DNA of 64,000 nucleotides. Source: Pseudomonas kairouanensis. Lineage in GTDB: Bacteria > Pseudomonadota > Gammaproteobacteria > Pseudomonadales > Pseudomonadaceae. This document shows positions 50,474 to 58,411 of the stretch, in pieces. The notes under the pieces are model-generated. The model did no database searches. It was not told where the DNA came from and saw only the letters and a list, made by a program, of their open reading frames with translations. Numbering within the stretch: the stretch's first letter is position 1; each line of letters opens with the position of its first letter. Where the stretch lies: positions 1 to 64,000 of the forward strand of contig NZ_QUZU01000032.1 of assembly GCF_004682055.1 (NCBI RefSeq), in the 5' to 3' direction. Position numbers and translations under genes: made by a program.

Positions 50474-51541
50474 ATGTCGGTATCCGCCCTCGATAAACCT
50501 GTACCCAACCCACCTCCACGTACACCGCCGCTCAAATCCGAACCCCAGGGCAAGGAGATGGGCGCCTCGGCAGCCCGAGGGCAAACGGCTCAGCAAGTCA
50601 GTTTCAATGCGGGTGGCAGCAAACCCTGCAAGATAATGGCTGATCAGGTGTCCACCGCAAAAACGCCAGCCGCAGGCCAAATGTCACCGGTCAGCGAACG
50701 CGAGTCGCAAACCCGGTCGTCGGGTCTGTTCAGCCAATTCAAACAGGCAGTGAAAGGCTTTTGTGGTGGACAGCGCCCGCCCAAACCGGACCCATGCCCG
50801 CCACCGCCGTGCACGACCAAACCGCCCAAGCCCTGCCCACCGGAGGTATCGAAACCTTGCCCGCCCAAACCACCTAAACCTTGCCCACCCGAGCGGCCCA
50901 AGCCGGATCCGTGCCTTGGCAAGCCGCCTGAACGCCCCACGCCATGCAAACCCGATCCGTGCTATGGAAAACCAGATCCCTGGTACTCCAGCCAGAGCAA
51001 CGATGACCTGGCAAAAATGCTGTTGAACAATTTCGACGCATTCAAAGACCCGAAGCAGCCTTGGTACATCACCACCCAAGGTATTTCAGACTTGGCCAAC
51101 AAACCATTGACCGGCAACCCCGACCAGGACCAGAACATTCGCCTGGCCAGGGAATTGATGCGGCGGCCCGAGTTGGTCAATGCGATGGATCGGCACAGCA
51201 CCACCGGCGCGCTCGATGGTCTGATCGACCGCAAGAAGATCCAAATGACGCTTAGCAGCCAAAACCCTCACAAGTATCAGGACGACAAGCAATTGGCCGC
51301 TGAAATGCTAAAACATTTCGATGCGTTGAAAGATCCCGATAACCCGGACTACATCAGCATCGACAGGTTGAAGGACATGGCCAAGTGGCCTGCTGGCGAC
51401 ACGGCCCATGGCCGTCTTGCCTGGATCGCGCAGGAACTTCTCAAGCGCTCCGACACATCGGCAAGCTTTGATGGTGCAGATCATTGGGGGCGCGATGGCT
51501 GGATCCATAAGGACACCTTGCGTCGGATGTCCCGCGGATAG
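50474..51541 (+). CDS. putative type III secreted protein with two HrpK/HrpF/NopX-like repeats
   Basis: A 355-residue protein in three parts. The N-terminus (1-100) is Ser/Gln/Pro-rich and disordered-looking, like type III secretion signals. Residues 101-170 form a striking Pro/Lys/Cys linker (KPCPP-type repeats, eight Cys). Two repeats follow at about 174-262 and 263-355, each with LAxxxLxxFDAxKDP, a helical middle (ARELMRRPELVNAMD) and a DG-containing loop ending in an I/L-rich turn. This repeat style is that of HrpF/NopX/HrpK translocon proteins. A hrp box precedes the gene, and GGAG lies 6-8 bases before ATG 50474. Confidence 0.72.
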   Translation: MSVSALDKPVPNPPPRTPPLKSEPQGKEMGASAARGQTAQQVSFNAGGSKPCKIMADQVSTAKTPAAGQMSPVSERESQTRSSGLFSQFKQAVKGFCGGQRPPKPDPCPPPPCTTKPPKPCPPEVSKPCPPKPPKPCPPERPKPDPCLGKPPERPTPCKPDPCYGKPDPWYSSQSNDDLAKMLLNNFDAFKDPKQPWYITTQGISDLANKPLTGNPDQDQNIRLARELMRRPELVNAMDRHSTTGALDGLIDRKKIQMTLSSQNPHKYQDDKQLAAEMLKHFDALKDPDNPDYISIDRLKDMAKWPAGDTAHGRLAWIAQELLKRSDTSASFDGADHWGRDGWIHKDTLRRMSRG

Positions 51542-51570
51542 GCCCACACCCAAGAGTTCTTCATTGAACA

Positions 51571-51605
51571 GGCAAGTCGCTGTCACCCGTGGGCGGCGAC
51601 TTGCC
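51571..51605 (+). other. 10-bp inverted repeat next to a ribosome binding site
   Basis: GGCAAGTCGC (51571-51580) and GCGACTTGCC (51596-51605) pair perfectly around a 15-base loop. No T-run follows. The downstream arm ends two bases before the GGAG that serves ATG 51619, so the hairpin could act as an attenuating terminator, an mRNA end or a translational control element. Confidence 0.5.
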
Positions 51606-51618
51606 GTGGAGATACCCT

Positions 51619-51921
51619 ATGACGACTTCGCTCAACACTCGTCAGCCGTCCGTCAGTACACAGCACTACGACACCGCATCGACGGCTTTTTGTGAAAAAG
51701 AGGCGGGCCCGCTGCGCCACGCCTGCGAAATCCAGCGAATGAAAGATTTCGCCGGCCAACGCAGATTCCAGGCCCCGGTTGCCGATGACTTTGCTCGCGG
51801 CATGCTGGCGCCGGGTCAGAGCCTGAAAACCCAGACCCACTCACTGGCGCAGATTCGTGGCGCGCTGGCGACGGTCATCCTCGGGCTAAGAGCCCTGTGT
51901 GCTGGGCAAAAACTTGACTGA
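51619..51921 (+). CDS. hypothetical small protein in the hrp-box region
   Basis: A 100-residue protein I do not recognise. The first 25 residues are rich in Ser, Thr and Gln (TTSLNTRQPSVSTQHYDTAS), as in many type III-secreted proteins. The C-terminus has a hydrophobic helix (IRGALATVILGLRALCAG). GGAG lies about 8 bases before ATG 51619. It lies between two hrp-box-driven genes, so it may be a secreted protein or a helper of them. Confidence 0.6.
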   Translation: MTTSLNTRQPSVSTQHYDTASTAFCEKEAGPLRHACEIQRMKDFAGQRRFQAPVADDFARGMLAPGQSLKTQTHSLAQIRGALATVILGLRALCAGQKLD

Positions 51922-51974
51922 CGCAACGTCGCCACCGACGTTTACATACTGTCATTGCTCCGCACCCGCAGCCC

Positions 51975-52002
51975 GGAACTATTGCGTTCGGCCCGCCACA
52001 TA
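51975..52002 (+). promoter_or_regulatory. hrp box (HrpL-type ECF sigma promoter)
   Basis: GGAACT (51975-51980), a 15-base spacer, then CCACATA (51996-52002) matches GGAACC-N15/16-CCACNNA in all but one position. It is about 50 bp upstream of the split HrpK/NopX-like gene and resembles the box at 50365. Confidence 0.75.
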
Positions 52003-52053
52003 TCGATGGCGCGCGCCCCTGGCATCACGTTCGGAAAAGGCTGGAGATCAAGT

Positions 52054-52407
52054 ATGAAAATCAATGGTGCAACACCCCTCGGCCACCCCTTGGTCAGAGG
52101 GCAAGTGGAGGAACCCCAGGCGTCTAGCGCCTATCCCTCTCGGGATGAACAACGCATCTCGTGGGAGGCATCGCCACGCCAGCCCCCTGCGCGTCGAGCC
52201 GCCTTGTCGTCGCTGCGCTACCAGGCATTACAGAACGCGCCGGTTGCCCGTGCGAATACCACGCCACCCGGCCAGCACTCCACGGATAGCCAACTGGCAA
52301 ATGAGTTGGACAAGAACTTCGGCGAACTGCATCCCTTTTTCAGGGAGGGGCGCTTGACCCAGTCTTCACTGCGCAGCATTGCGGCGCAGGCGCTGGCGGG
52401 AGATTGA
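52054..52407 (+). CDS. 5' part of a frameshifted HrpK/NopX-repeat gene
   Basis: 117 codons from ATG 52054 (GGAG upstream) to a TGA at 52405. The first 70 residues are Ser/Pro/Arg-rich, like a secretion signal. From about residue 78 it begins a repeat (DSQLANELDKNFGELHPFFR, then LTQSSLRSIAAQALAGD) that is cut in the middle. The missing half continues in the next frame from 52409. Removing one T at 52404-52405 fuses the frames as AGD-EVRDRI, so the full gene would span 52054-52957 (about 300 codons). Either a mutation inactivated it, or the ORFs are translated by frameshifting or reinitiation. Confidence 0.65.
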   Translation: MKINGATPLGHPLVRGQVEEPQASSAYPSRDEQRISWEASPRQPPARRAALSSLRYQALQNAPVARANTTPPGQHSTDSQLANELDKNFGELHPFFREGRLTQSSLRSIAAQALAGD

Positions 52408-52408
52408 G

Positions 52409-52957
52409 GTGCGCGATCGCATTATCCTGGTGGTCAGGGAGATTCTGAAGCGCCCGCTGTTGAACGACACGATCATCGATTTCGAGGGGTTCATTACCCG
52501 CGACAGCCTCAGGGCAGCCGCAGCGGCGCTGCCGGGTAACAGCTCCCCCAGTGCCTTTAGTCAGGACCCTTTCCATGGCCAGTGCAATGCCAAGGTTGTT
52601 CAGGCGCTGCAGGGCCATTTCAAGCTGTTGAGAGATGCGAGCCGGGATCGGGTCGGCTTTTTCGAAACGTTGGAGTACGTGGAAATTGCAGGGCTCAGAA
52701 CGGTGATGAGCGATCCTGATGAGACAGACGCCAACGGCACGCCCATCGTAGAGCCAACCACCGGGTTGCCCCGCAAACAGTACAGCGAGCATTGCGTGTA
52801 CACGATCAAGAACATCATTGAGCGGCCAGGGCTGCTACGGTCGTTGGAGCGGGCCAATAACGCTCGCCTGTTCGGTCGTCCCCGGCATGAAGGGTGGCTG
52901 AGCAATAAAAGTCTCGAACGCTGGCTCCAACAGTACAACCTGCACCGAGCCAGGTAG
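52409..52957 (+). CDS. 3' part of a frameshifted HrpK/NopX-repeat gene
   Basis: About 182 codons if read from GTG 52409, which has GGGAG six bases upstream; an in-frame ATG lies at 52379. It begins with the second half of a repeat (VRDRIILVVREILKRPLLND, FEGFITRDSLRAAAAAL). A complete second repeat follows (NAKVVQALQGHFKLLRDASR, YTIKNIIERPGLLRSLERAN, EGWLSNKSLERWLQ). The order and spacing match the two repeats of the protein encoded at 50474. Confidence 0.65.
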   Translation: MRDRIILVVREILKRPLLNDTIIDFEGFITRDSLRAAAAALPGNSSPSAFSQDPFHGQCNAKVVQALQGHFKLLRDASRDRVGFFETLEYVEIAGLRTVMSDPDETDANGTPIVEPTTGLPRKQYSEHCVYTIKNIIERPGLLRSLERANNARLFGRPRHEGWLSNKSLERWLQQYNLHRAR

Positions 52958-52973
52958 CGCCCTGGCGCTTTTA
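52956..52973. terminator. weak hairpin between convergent genes
   Basis: AGCGC and GCGCT pair around CCTG and are followed by four T on the plus strand. The hairpin overlaps the end of the HrpK-like gene and the end of the convergent MFS gene. It is short, so the call is tentative. Confidence 0.4.
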
Positions 52974-54122
52974 CACCTTGAGGATCTTGCCACTGATAGC
53001 CACCCCTGCCAGCAACAGGGCGATCAGCACAAACGCTGTGTTCAGGCTGCTGCCATGGGCGATAAAACCGATCATGGCCGGGCCTGCGAGTATGCCCGCA
53101 TAGCCCAGGGTGGTGATGGCCGGTACCGCGATATGCTCGGGCATCACCTTTTGCTTGCCGACAGCGGTGTACAACACCGGCACGATATTCGAACAGCCTG
53201 CACCCACCAGCGCATACCCCAGCAACGCGGTTTCCCAGGCCGGGAACAGTGTGGTGAGCAGCATCCCGGCAGTCGCCAGCGCGCCGCCGATCACGATCAC
53301 ACGCGTGGCGCCCAGGCGCCGCACGATGGCATCGCCCGTCAGGCGGCCGGCGGTCATGGTCAGGGCGAAGGCCGCGTAACCCAGGCCTGCGTAGGCCTCA
53401 TCCAGGCCGCGTTCGGCGCTGAGGAACACCGCGCTCCAATCCAGCACCGCACCCTCGGCCAGAAACACGATAAAGCACAAACAACCGATAAACAGCACCA
53501 CACCGTGGGGCACCGCAAAGGCCGGGCCCGAGCTTTCACTGCCATACGGCAACAGGTGTGGTCCGGCCTTGAGCAGCGCTACGGCCATGATCACGATCAC
53601 CACCAGGGTCGCCTGCAGCGGTGACAAACCCAGCCCCAGCAAACCTGAAACCCCTGCCGCGCCCACAATTCCCCCCAGGCTGAACAACCCATGGAAACCC
53701 GACATCATGGTTTTGCCGCTGGCACGTTCGACGATCACTGCTTGCAGGTTAACCGTGGAGTCCACGGTGCCCAGGCCGGCGCCAAACAGGAACAACCCGG
53801 CAATCAGCAACGGAATCGAACTGACCGTGGCCAGCATCGGCAGGGCCAGGCAGATCATGATGGTCCCGGCAGTCAACACCCGGCGGCAGCCATAGCGCGA
53901 GGCCAAGGCGCCCGCCACGGGCATCGCGATGATCGAACCCACCCCCAGGCACAACAGCAACAGGCCAAGGGTGCCCTCATTGAGTTGCGCACGCGCCTTG
54001 GCGTAAGGCACCAAGGGCGCCCAGGCGGCGATACCGAAGCCGGCGATGAAAAAGGCGATGCGGGTCGACATTTGCTCCAGCCGCCCGGGAACCACGGGCG
54101 CTGAGGTGGGGATGGCAGTCAT
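52971..54122 (-). CDS. MFS transporter (YbjJ-like)
   Basis: A 383-residue major facilitator protein with about 12 helices. Segments such as TVDSTVNLQAVIVERASG and MSGFHGLFSLGGIVGAA are typical of the YbjJ/FucP-like group. AAGGA lies 6 bases before the start. The substrate is unknown. It is divergent from the DapF-like gene and convergent with the HrpK-like gene. Confidence 0.88.
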   Translation of the reverse strand: MTAIPTSAPVVPGRLEQMSTRIAFFIAGFGIAAWAPLVPYAKARAQLNEGTLGLLLLCLGVGSIIAMPVAGALASRYGCRRVLTAGTIMICLALPMLATVSSIPLLIAGLFLFGAGLGTVDSTVNLQAVIVERASGKTMMSGFHGLFSLGGIVGAAGVSGLLGLGLSPLQATLVVIVIMAVALLKAGPHLLPYGSESSGPAFAVPHGVVLFIGCLCFIVFLAEGAVLDWSAVFLSAERGLDEAYAGLGYAAFALTMTAGRLTGDAIVRRLGATRVIVIGGALATAGMLLTTLFPAWETALLGYALVGAGCSNIVPVLYTAVGKQKVMPEHIAVPAITTLGYAGILAGPAMIGFIAHGSSLNTAFVLIALLLAGVAISGKILKV

Positions 54123-54296
54123 GAAAAATCCTTGGTATTGCGTTCAGAGAACGATGTCCGGCGCAACATCCTTGCACATCAAGGCGCAGCGTGCGAGCCG
54201 ACTGCCACAGCGGGTCTGATCTGTAATACGCTGCCGACCAACTCTGTAGGCAATGGGACGAATTGGGTTGATGAAAATTCTCTGGCAGGTGGCGAC

Positions 54297-55265
54297 GTGA
54301 CCCGTTTTTATGATGCGCGGGGCAATATCTATGGGGTTGTCAGCCCCGAGGTATTGCGCGGCCAGGGCATCGAGGTGCCGCACAGTGCAACCCTGGCAGC
54401 GGCGGATCGGGCCTCGTGGGCACCTGTTGCCGTCGCCTCCGAATGCAGTTGGGGTGTGCTGCCGCGCCCGGCCGACGCCAAGGCCCACCGTTGCGATGGC
54501 CTGCTGGTGGGGCCGTTCCAGGCCGAGCCACCGTTCGACTTGCTGATCGTCAACACCGACGGCTCACTGGCCGAGCGCAGCGGCAACGGCCTGACCATCT
54601 TTGCCCAGGCCCTTACCGATCAGGGGTTGATGACCCAAGCCTGTGAGTTGCGAGTGCATCACGACAAGCTGGACGCGTTATCGCCCGTTAGCACCCAGGT
54701 CGAGCCTGCCGTGTATGAGCAGACCGAGGGTTTCTGGCTGGCATTGGGCAAGCCCGAGTTCGGGCCCGCTGCGGTAGGCGCGCAAGCAGCGCAGGTTGGG
54801 TTTAGCCACGTCAGCGAACTGGCGGCGATCAACCCCCAGTGGGCACGCAGCCAGTTCGTGCGGGTGGGCAACCCCCATTGCGTGACGCTGGTGGAGCAGG
54901 CGACCGCATTGCCCGACAACCAGCAGATGCAGGAACCGGCGCTATTCGGCCCCCTTCAAACGATTGCCTTTGCGCCGCCCATGGGCAGCGGTCGGCCCTG
55001 TGCGGCGGGGGTCAATTTGCAGTGGGCTGCCCGGCAGTCTGCCAATCGTGTGATCGCGCGGGTATTCGAACGGGGCGAGGGGCCTACGGCGTCTTCCGGA
55101 ACCAGCGCCAGTGCGGTGGCGTGTGCAGCGTGGCGCGCCGGCTGGGTGCAAGCGGGTGAAGTGGCGGTGGTCATGCCAGGTGGCACCGCGCCGGTACGCC
55201 TGCATGTTCAAGCCCAGACGTTGCTGAGCGTCAGCCTTTTCGGGACTGCGCGGCCGCAGGCTTGA
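54297..55265 (+). CDS. diaminopimelate epimerase-fold protein lacking both catalytic cysteines
   Basis: A 322-residue protein with the two-domain DapF fold. It contains IVNTDGSLAERSGNG, FVRVGNPHCVT and FERGEGPTASSGTSASA. In DapF the catalytic cysteines sit in CGNG and CGTG; here the positions are Ser95 (SGNG) and Ser267 (SGT). Standard Cys-Cys epimerase chemistry is therefore unlikely, and it is not the cell's essential DapF. The start is GTG 54297, with AGGTGG upstream, overlapping a possible nine-codon leader. An open frame extends upstream, but the fold begins near 54297. Confidence 0.8.
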   Translation: MTRFYDARGNIYGVVSPEVLRGQGIEVPHSATLAAADRASWAPVAVASECSWGVLPRPADAKAHRCDGLLVGPFQAEPPFDLLIVNTDGSLAERSGNGLTIFAQALTDQGLMTQACELRVHHDKLDALSPVSTQVEPAVYEQTEGFWLALGKPEFGPAAVGAQAAQVGFSHVSELAAINPQWARSQFVRVGNPHCVTLVEQATALPDNQQMQEPALFGPLQTIAFAPPMGSGRPCAAGVNLQWAARQSANRVIARVFERGEGPTASSGTSASAVACAAWRAGWVQAGEVAVVMPGGTAPVRLHVQAQTLLSVSLFGTARPQA

Positions 55266-55568
55266 ACTCGTTGAACAGCTGATGAAGTTAATAAGCGTCA
55301 GCTGTTTCTCTTTTTACTCGTTATAAGATTATTAAGTTTGTGTAGGGCATTTCTTTTGATTAAGAAGTGGCAATTCGATGCGCCTTATTATTTTGTAAAA
55401 GACTCTTCCAACTTGATCGTACGAAACTTCTTTTTTATTTTTTGAAGGCCGATTTTTCCCTGGAATCGCTAAGCTTTGCGGCGTTCAGGCGCTTTTTCCC
55501 GGCCGTTTTCCGGCGCGACAACGGGAATAAGTATTTCGGTGCGGTCATTGAAGGGCGGGTATCAACGG
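55266..55568. other. AT-rich intergenic region upstream of vgrG
   Basis: This 303-bp gap holds the terminator described at 55274-55312 and then an unusually AT-rich tract (about 55316-55460, for example ATAAGATTATTAAGTTTG). A 69-codon frame at 55367-55576 overlaps the vgrG start, has no Shine-Dalgarno and no family features, and is probably chance. The vgrG promoter should lie here, but I cannot assign one. Confidence 0.6.
55274..55312 (+). terminator. intrinsic terminator after the DapF-like gene
   Basis: AACAGCTGA (55274-55282) and TCAGCTGTT (55298-55306) pair perfectly across a 15-base loop. A T/C-rich tract (TCTCTTTTT) follows. Confidence 0.7.
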
Positions 55569-57575
55569 ATGGATAACGCGTTTGTCTTGTCACGTTTCAA
55601 ATTGATTCTTCCAAGTATCAATAATGACTTTCAGGTGTTGGCGTTCAAAGGCAGCGAAGCCCTCGACCAAGCGTTTTTTATTCAAGTGCAATGGGTCAGT
55701 GAAGACCCATCCCTGGATCTGGAGGCATTGCTCCAGCAGCCCGCCTATCTGGATTTGGGTGAGGAACACCCAGGTTTGCATGGGCAGGTGTATGCCGTGG
55801 GGCGGGATGAGCCTGGTCGGCGCCTGACCCGCTATCACCTGACCCTGGCACCACGTCTGGCCTGGCTGGCCTACCGCCGTGACCAGCGAATTTTCCAGCA
55901 GCGCAGCGTGCCGCAGATCATCGCGCAAGTCCTTGAGCACCACGGCATCCTGGCCGATGCCTATGTGTTCGAGTTGGGCCCGGTGGTGTATCCACCGCGC
56001 GCCTTTTGCGTGCAATACGCGGAGAGCGACCTGCATTTCATCCAGCGACTGTGCGAAGAGGAGGGCATTCACTTCCATTTTCGCCACAGCCCGGACGCCC
56101 ATCTGTTGGTGTTTGGTGATGACCAGACAGTGTTTGGCCGCTTGCCGGCGCAACGGTATTGCGCTGCTGGCGGGCCTCAAGCCGAAGGGCGGGTTATCCA
56201 GCGCTTTGATGTGCGCCTGGGCACTCGCAGCCAGCAAACCGTGCGCCGTGATCACGACTTCAAACACCCTTCGTTGCGGCTGCAGGACACGGCCAGTGCT
56301 GACGCGGTACATCTCCTTGAGGACTATCACTACCCGGCAGGCTTTACCGGCCATGGCCGTGGCCGGCAATTGGCGCGCCGGAGCCTGGAGCGCCATCAAC
56401 GCGACCGTTTCCGGGCGTTGGGCAAGAGCAACCAGCCTGTCCTGCGCAGCGGGCACTTCCTTGAATTGAGCGATCACCCCGACCCTTTGTGCAACGACGT
56501 GTGGCTCATTACCTCGGTACGTCACGAGGGGTATCAACCGCAGGTGCTGGAGGAGGTTGCGCCTGCGGCTGATGCATTCCAGGGCTACCGCAACCGATTT
56601 ACCGCAACCCCCTGGCAAGCGGTGCACCGGCCTCCTATCAAGCATCCCAAACCAACCCTCCTTGGCAGCCAGACGGCGACGGTGACCGGGCCTGTCGGGG
56701 AAGAAGTGCACTGCGACGAGTACGGTCGGGTGAACGTGCGTTTTCATTGGGACCGTCTCGACAAGACCGATGAGAAAAGCAGTTGCTGGGTGCGGGTAGC
56801 GTCCGGGTGGGCCGGTGATGGCTATGGCGTCTCGATGATCCCCCGTGTCGGCATGGAGGTACTGGTGACCTTTTTGGAAGGGGACCCGGACCAGCCATTG
56901 ATCAACGGATGCTTGCCCAATGCACTGCACAGGCCGGCCTATTCGTTGCCGCAACACAAGACCCGTAGCGTGCTGCGCAGTCGCAGTTCGCCGGGCGGCG
57001 CAGGCTGCAACGAGCTGCACCTGGAAGACCGCCGTGGTGAAGAACTCATCTACCTGCGCGCACAGCGGGACCTGGAGCACTACGTGGGGCGCGACAGTCG
57101 GCTGGAGGTGGCGGGGCAGCGACGTGAAGTCATCCAGGGTTTGAGCACGGTGTGCCTGGAAAACGAGGAACATCGCCAGGTTGCGGGTGATCGCAAGGTC
57201 GTGCTCAAGGCGAGTGACCATCTGGAGGTGCAAGGCGATAGCCGGACTCAGGTCGGCCAGACGCTGGTCATCGAGGCCGGTCAGCAGCTTCACCTCAAGG
57301 CCGGTGCCAGCCTGGTGATCGAGGCCGGGGCGCAGTTGAGCCTCAAGGCCGGTGGCGAGCATCTGTTGATCCAGGCCGGCGGCATCTTCAGCAGTCGGCC
57401 CATCACCCTGGGCGGGGCGCCGCCCGTGGCTCGATCGGCGATGGCCGATGTGCCGAAAATCGCGGTTGTGCAAGGCGCCACTCTGCTCATGGCCAGGCAA
57501 CTCGACGCAGACTTCTGTCCGGTGTGTGAACGCTGCCGCGAAGGCGTCTGTGATCTGCCGGGGAGGGCGGCCTGA
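55569..57575 (+). CDS. vgrG: type VI secretion spike protein VgrG
   Basis: A 668-residue VgrG. The gp27-like part covers about 1-370 (AESDLHFIQRLCEEEGIHFHF). The gp5-like OB fold follows (VTGPVGEEVHCDEYGRVNVR, WAGDGYGVSMIPRVGMEVLV, LEGDPDQPLINGC). A C-terminal beta-helix of repeats such as LHLKAGASLVIEAGAQLSLK follows. The tail is short and Cys-rich (FCPVCERCREGVC). It forms the puncturing tip that carries the effector. The structural T6SS genes are not in the window. Its stop shares a base with the next start (TGATG). Confidence 0.95.
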   Translation: MDNAFVLSRFKLILPSINNDFQVLAFKGSEALDQAFFIQVQWVSEDPSLDLEALLQQPAYLDLGEEHPGLHGQVYAVGRDEPGRRLTRYHLTLAPRLAWLAYRRDQRIFQQRSVPQIIAQVLEHHGILADAYVFELGPVVYPPRAFCVQYAESDLHFIQRLCEEEGIHFHFRHSPDAHLLVFGDDQTVFGRLPAQRYCAAGGPQAEGRVIQRFDVRLGTRSQQTVRRDHDFKHPSLRLQDTASADAVHLLEDYHYPAGFTGHGRGRQLARRSLERHQRDRFRALGKSNQPVLRSGHFLELSDHPDPLCNDVWLITSVRHEGYQPQVLEEVAPAADAFQGYRNRFTATPWQAVHRPPIKHPKPTLLGSQTATVTGPVGEEVHCDEYGRVNVRFHWDRLDKTDEKSSCWVRVASGWAGDGYGVSMIPRVGMEVLVTFLEGDPDQPLINGCLPNALHRPAYSLPQHKTRSVLRSRSSPGGAGCNELHLEDRRGEELIYLRAQRDLEHYVGRDSRLEVAGQRREVIQGLSTVCLENEEHRQVAGDRKVVLKASDHLEVQGDSRTQVGQTLVIEAGQQLHLKAGASLVIEAGAQLSLKAGGEHLLIQAGGIFSSRPITLGGAPPVARSAMADVPKIAVVQGATLLMARQLDADFCPVCERCREGVCDLPGRAA

Positions 57576-58411
57576 TGCACGACATGCCAGGCCAATGGAT
57601 GGCCCGACAGCACCAGGCGGGGTACCGGCTGTGCTTGATCCTTGAGGGTAACAGCCCAGAACGTGAGCCGATGCTGGCGGCACGTGGTTTAGCGCATTAC
57701 CGCAGCCTCTATGCCCAGACCCCCGCAGCGGAGTTGGCGATGTCAGGTCCGGTACTTTTACTGCTGGACCGGTTGAATGAGCCCGCACTGCTCAATCTCC
57801 TGCAAGCGCCCGAGACAAACTGGGGGTGGTTGGGCAGTTTGCCAAACGACGATCTGGAGGCCATGACTCGACACTGGCGCGACCGATTGTGGGTGGGGCC
57901 GATAGGCGAGCAGGCGCTGTATCGCTTCCATGACAACCGCACTTTTGCACGGGCCCTGGCGTATCTGCCCCCGAACCACTGGCCGGCATTTCTCGGTCCG
58001 TTGATCAGCGTTTGTTACTGGTACGAGGGCTATTGGCACAGCGGCGACAACTGCGTCCCAGGCGAGTACGCCGTGCCCGATCCCGCCCCTTGGCTTGCCA
58101 CGCCCAACCCCAATGCGGGCGCCATCCTGCACGCCAATATCCTGCGCTACCTGCTGGCCGAGCACAGCGAACACCTGGCGGCATTGGCGGAGTTTCAGGA
58201 CCCGAGGGTCTGGCTCAACCAGGTACTGGAACAGGCCCGTGCCTGGCAATGGCGGGGAGCGGAGCAGTTGGAGTTTCTGGTGGTGCGCCGGTTGGAAGAG
58301 GCCACCTGCAGCAGTGTTATCCAGTGGCAGCCCATGGCTGGGGAAGCGCCGGGGGCACACTTTGAACGGGTGGTGGCGCAATGGGAAATGACGAGGGGGC
58401 AGGATGAATAG
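57575..58411 (+). CDS. DUF4123 T6SS effector adaptor (Tap/TEC type)
   Basis: A 278-residue DUF4123 protein. It has the N-terminal YRLCLILEGN and LDR...LNLLQ region, the conserved W-rich centre (NWGWLGSLPND, HWRDRLWVGPIGEQALYRFHD) and FLGPLISVCYWYEGYWH. DUF4123 proteins load a specific effector onto the cognate VgrG. Its position between vgrG and the lipase gene fits that role. It is translationally coupled to vgrG (TGATG). Confidence 0.9.
   Translation: MHDMPGQWMARQHQAGYRLCLILEGNSPEREPMLAARGLAHYRSLYAQTPAAELAMSGPVLLLLDRLNEPALLNLLQAPETNWGWLGSLPNDDLEAMTRHWRDRLWVGPIGEQALYRFHDNRTFARALAYLPPNHWPAFLGPLISVCYWYEGYWHSGDNCVPGEYAVPDPAPWLATPNPNAGAILHANILRYLLAEHSEHLAALAEFQDPRVWLNQVLEQARAWQWRGAEQLEFLVVRRLEEATCSSVIQWQPMAGEAPGAHFERVVAQWEMTRGQDE

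Noticed and set aside
50474..52957. The repeat proteins as part of the nearby T6SS island
   Set aside because: They have hrp boxes, a different repeat type and lie 2.6 kb before vgrG, separated by an MFS and a DapF-like gene and by terminators.
55370..55390. Possible sigma-54 promoter (GTGGCAATTCGATGCG) upstream of vgrG
   Set aside because: The GG and GC elements are nine bases apart instead of the required ten, and the flanking consensus is poor.
55367..55576. A 69-codon frame upstream of vgrG
   Set aside because: It has no Shine-Dalgarno, no conserved features, and overlaps the vgrG start.
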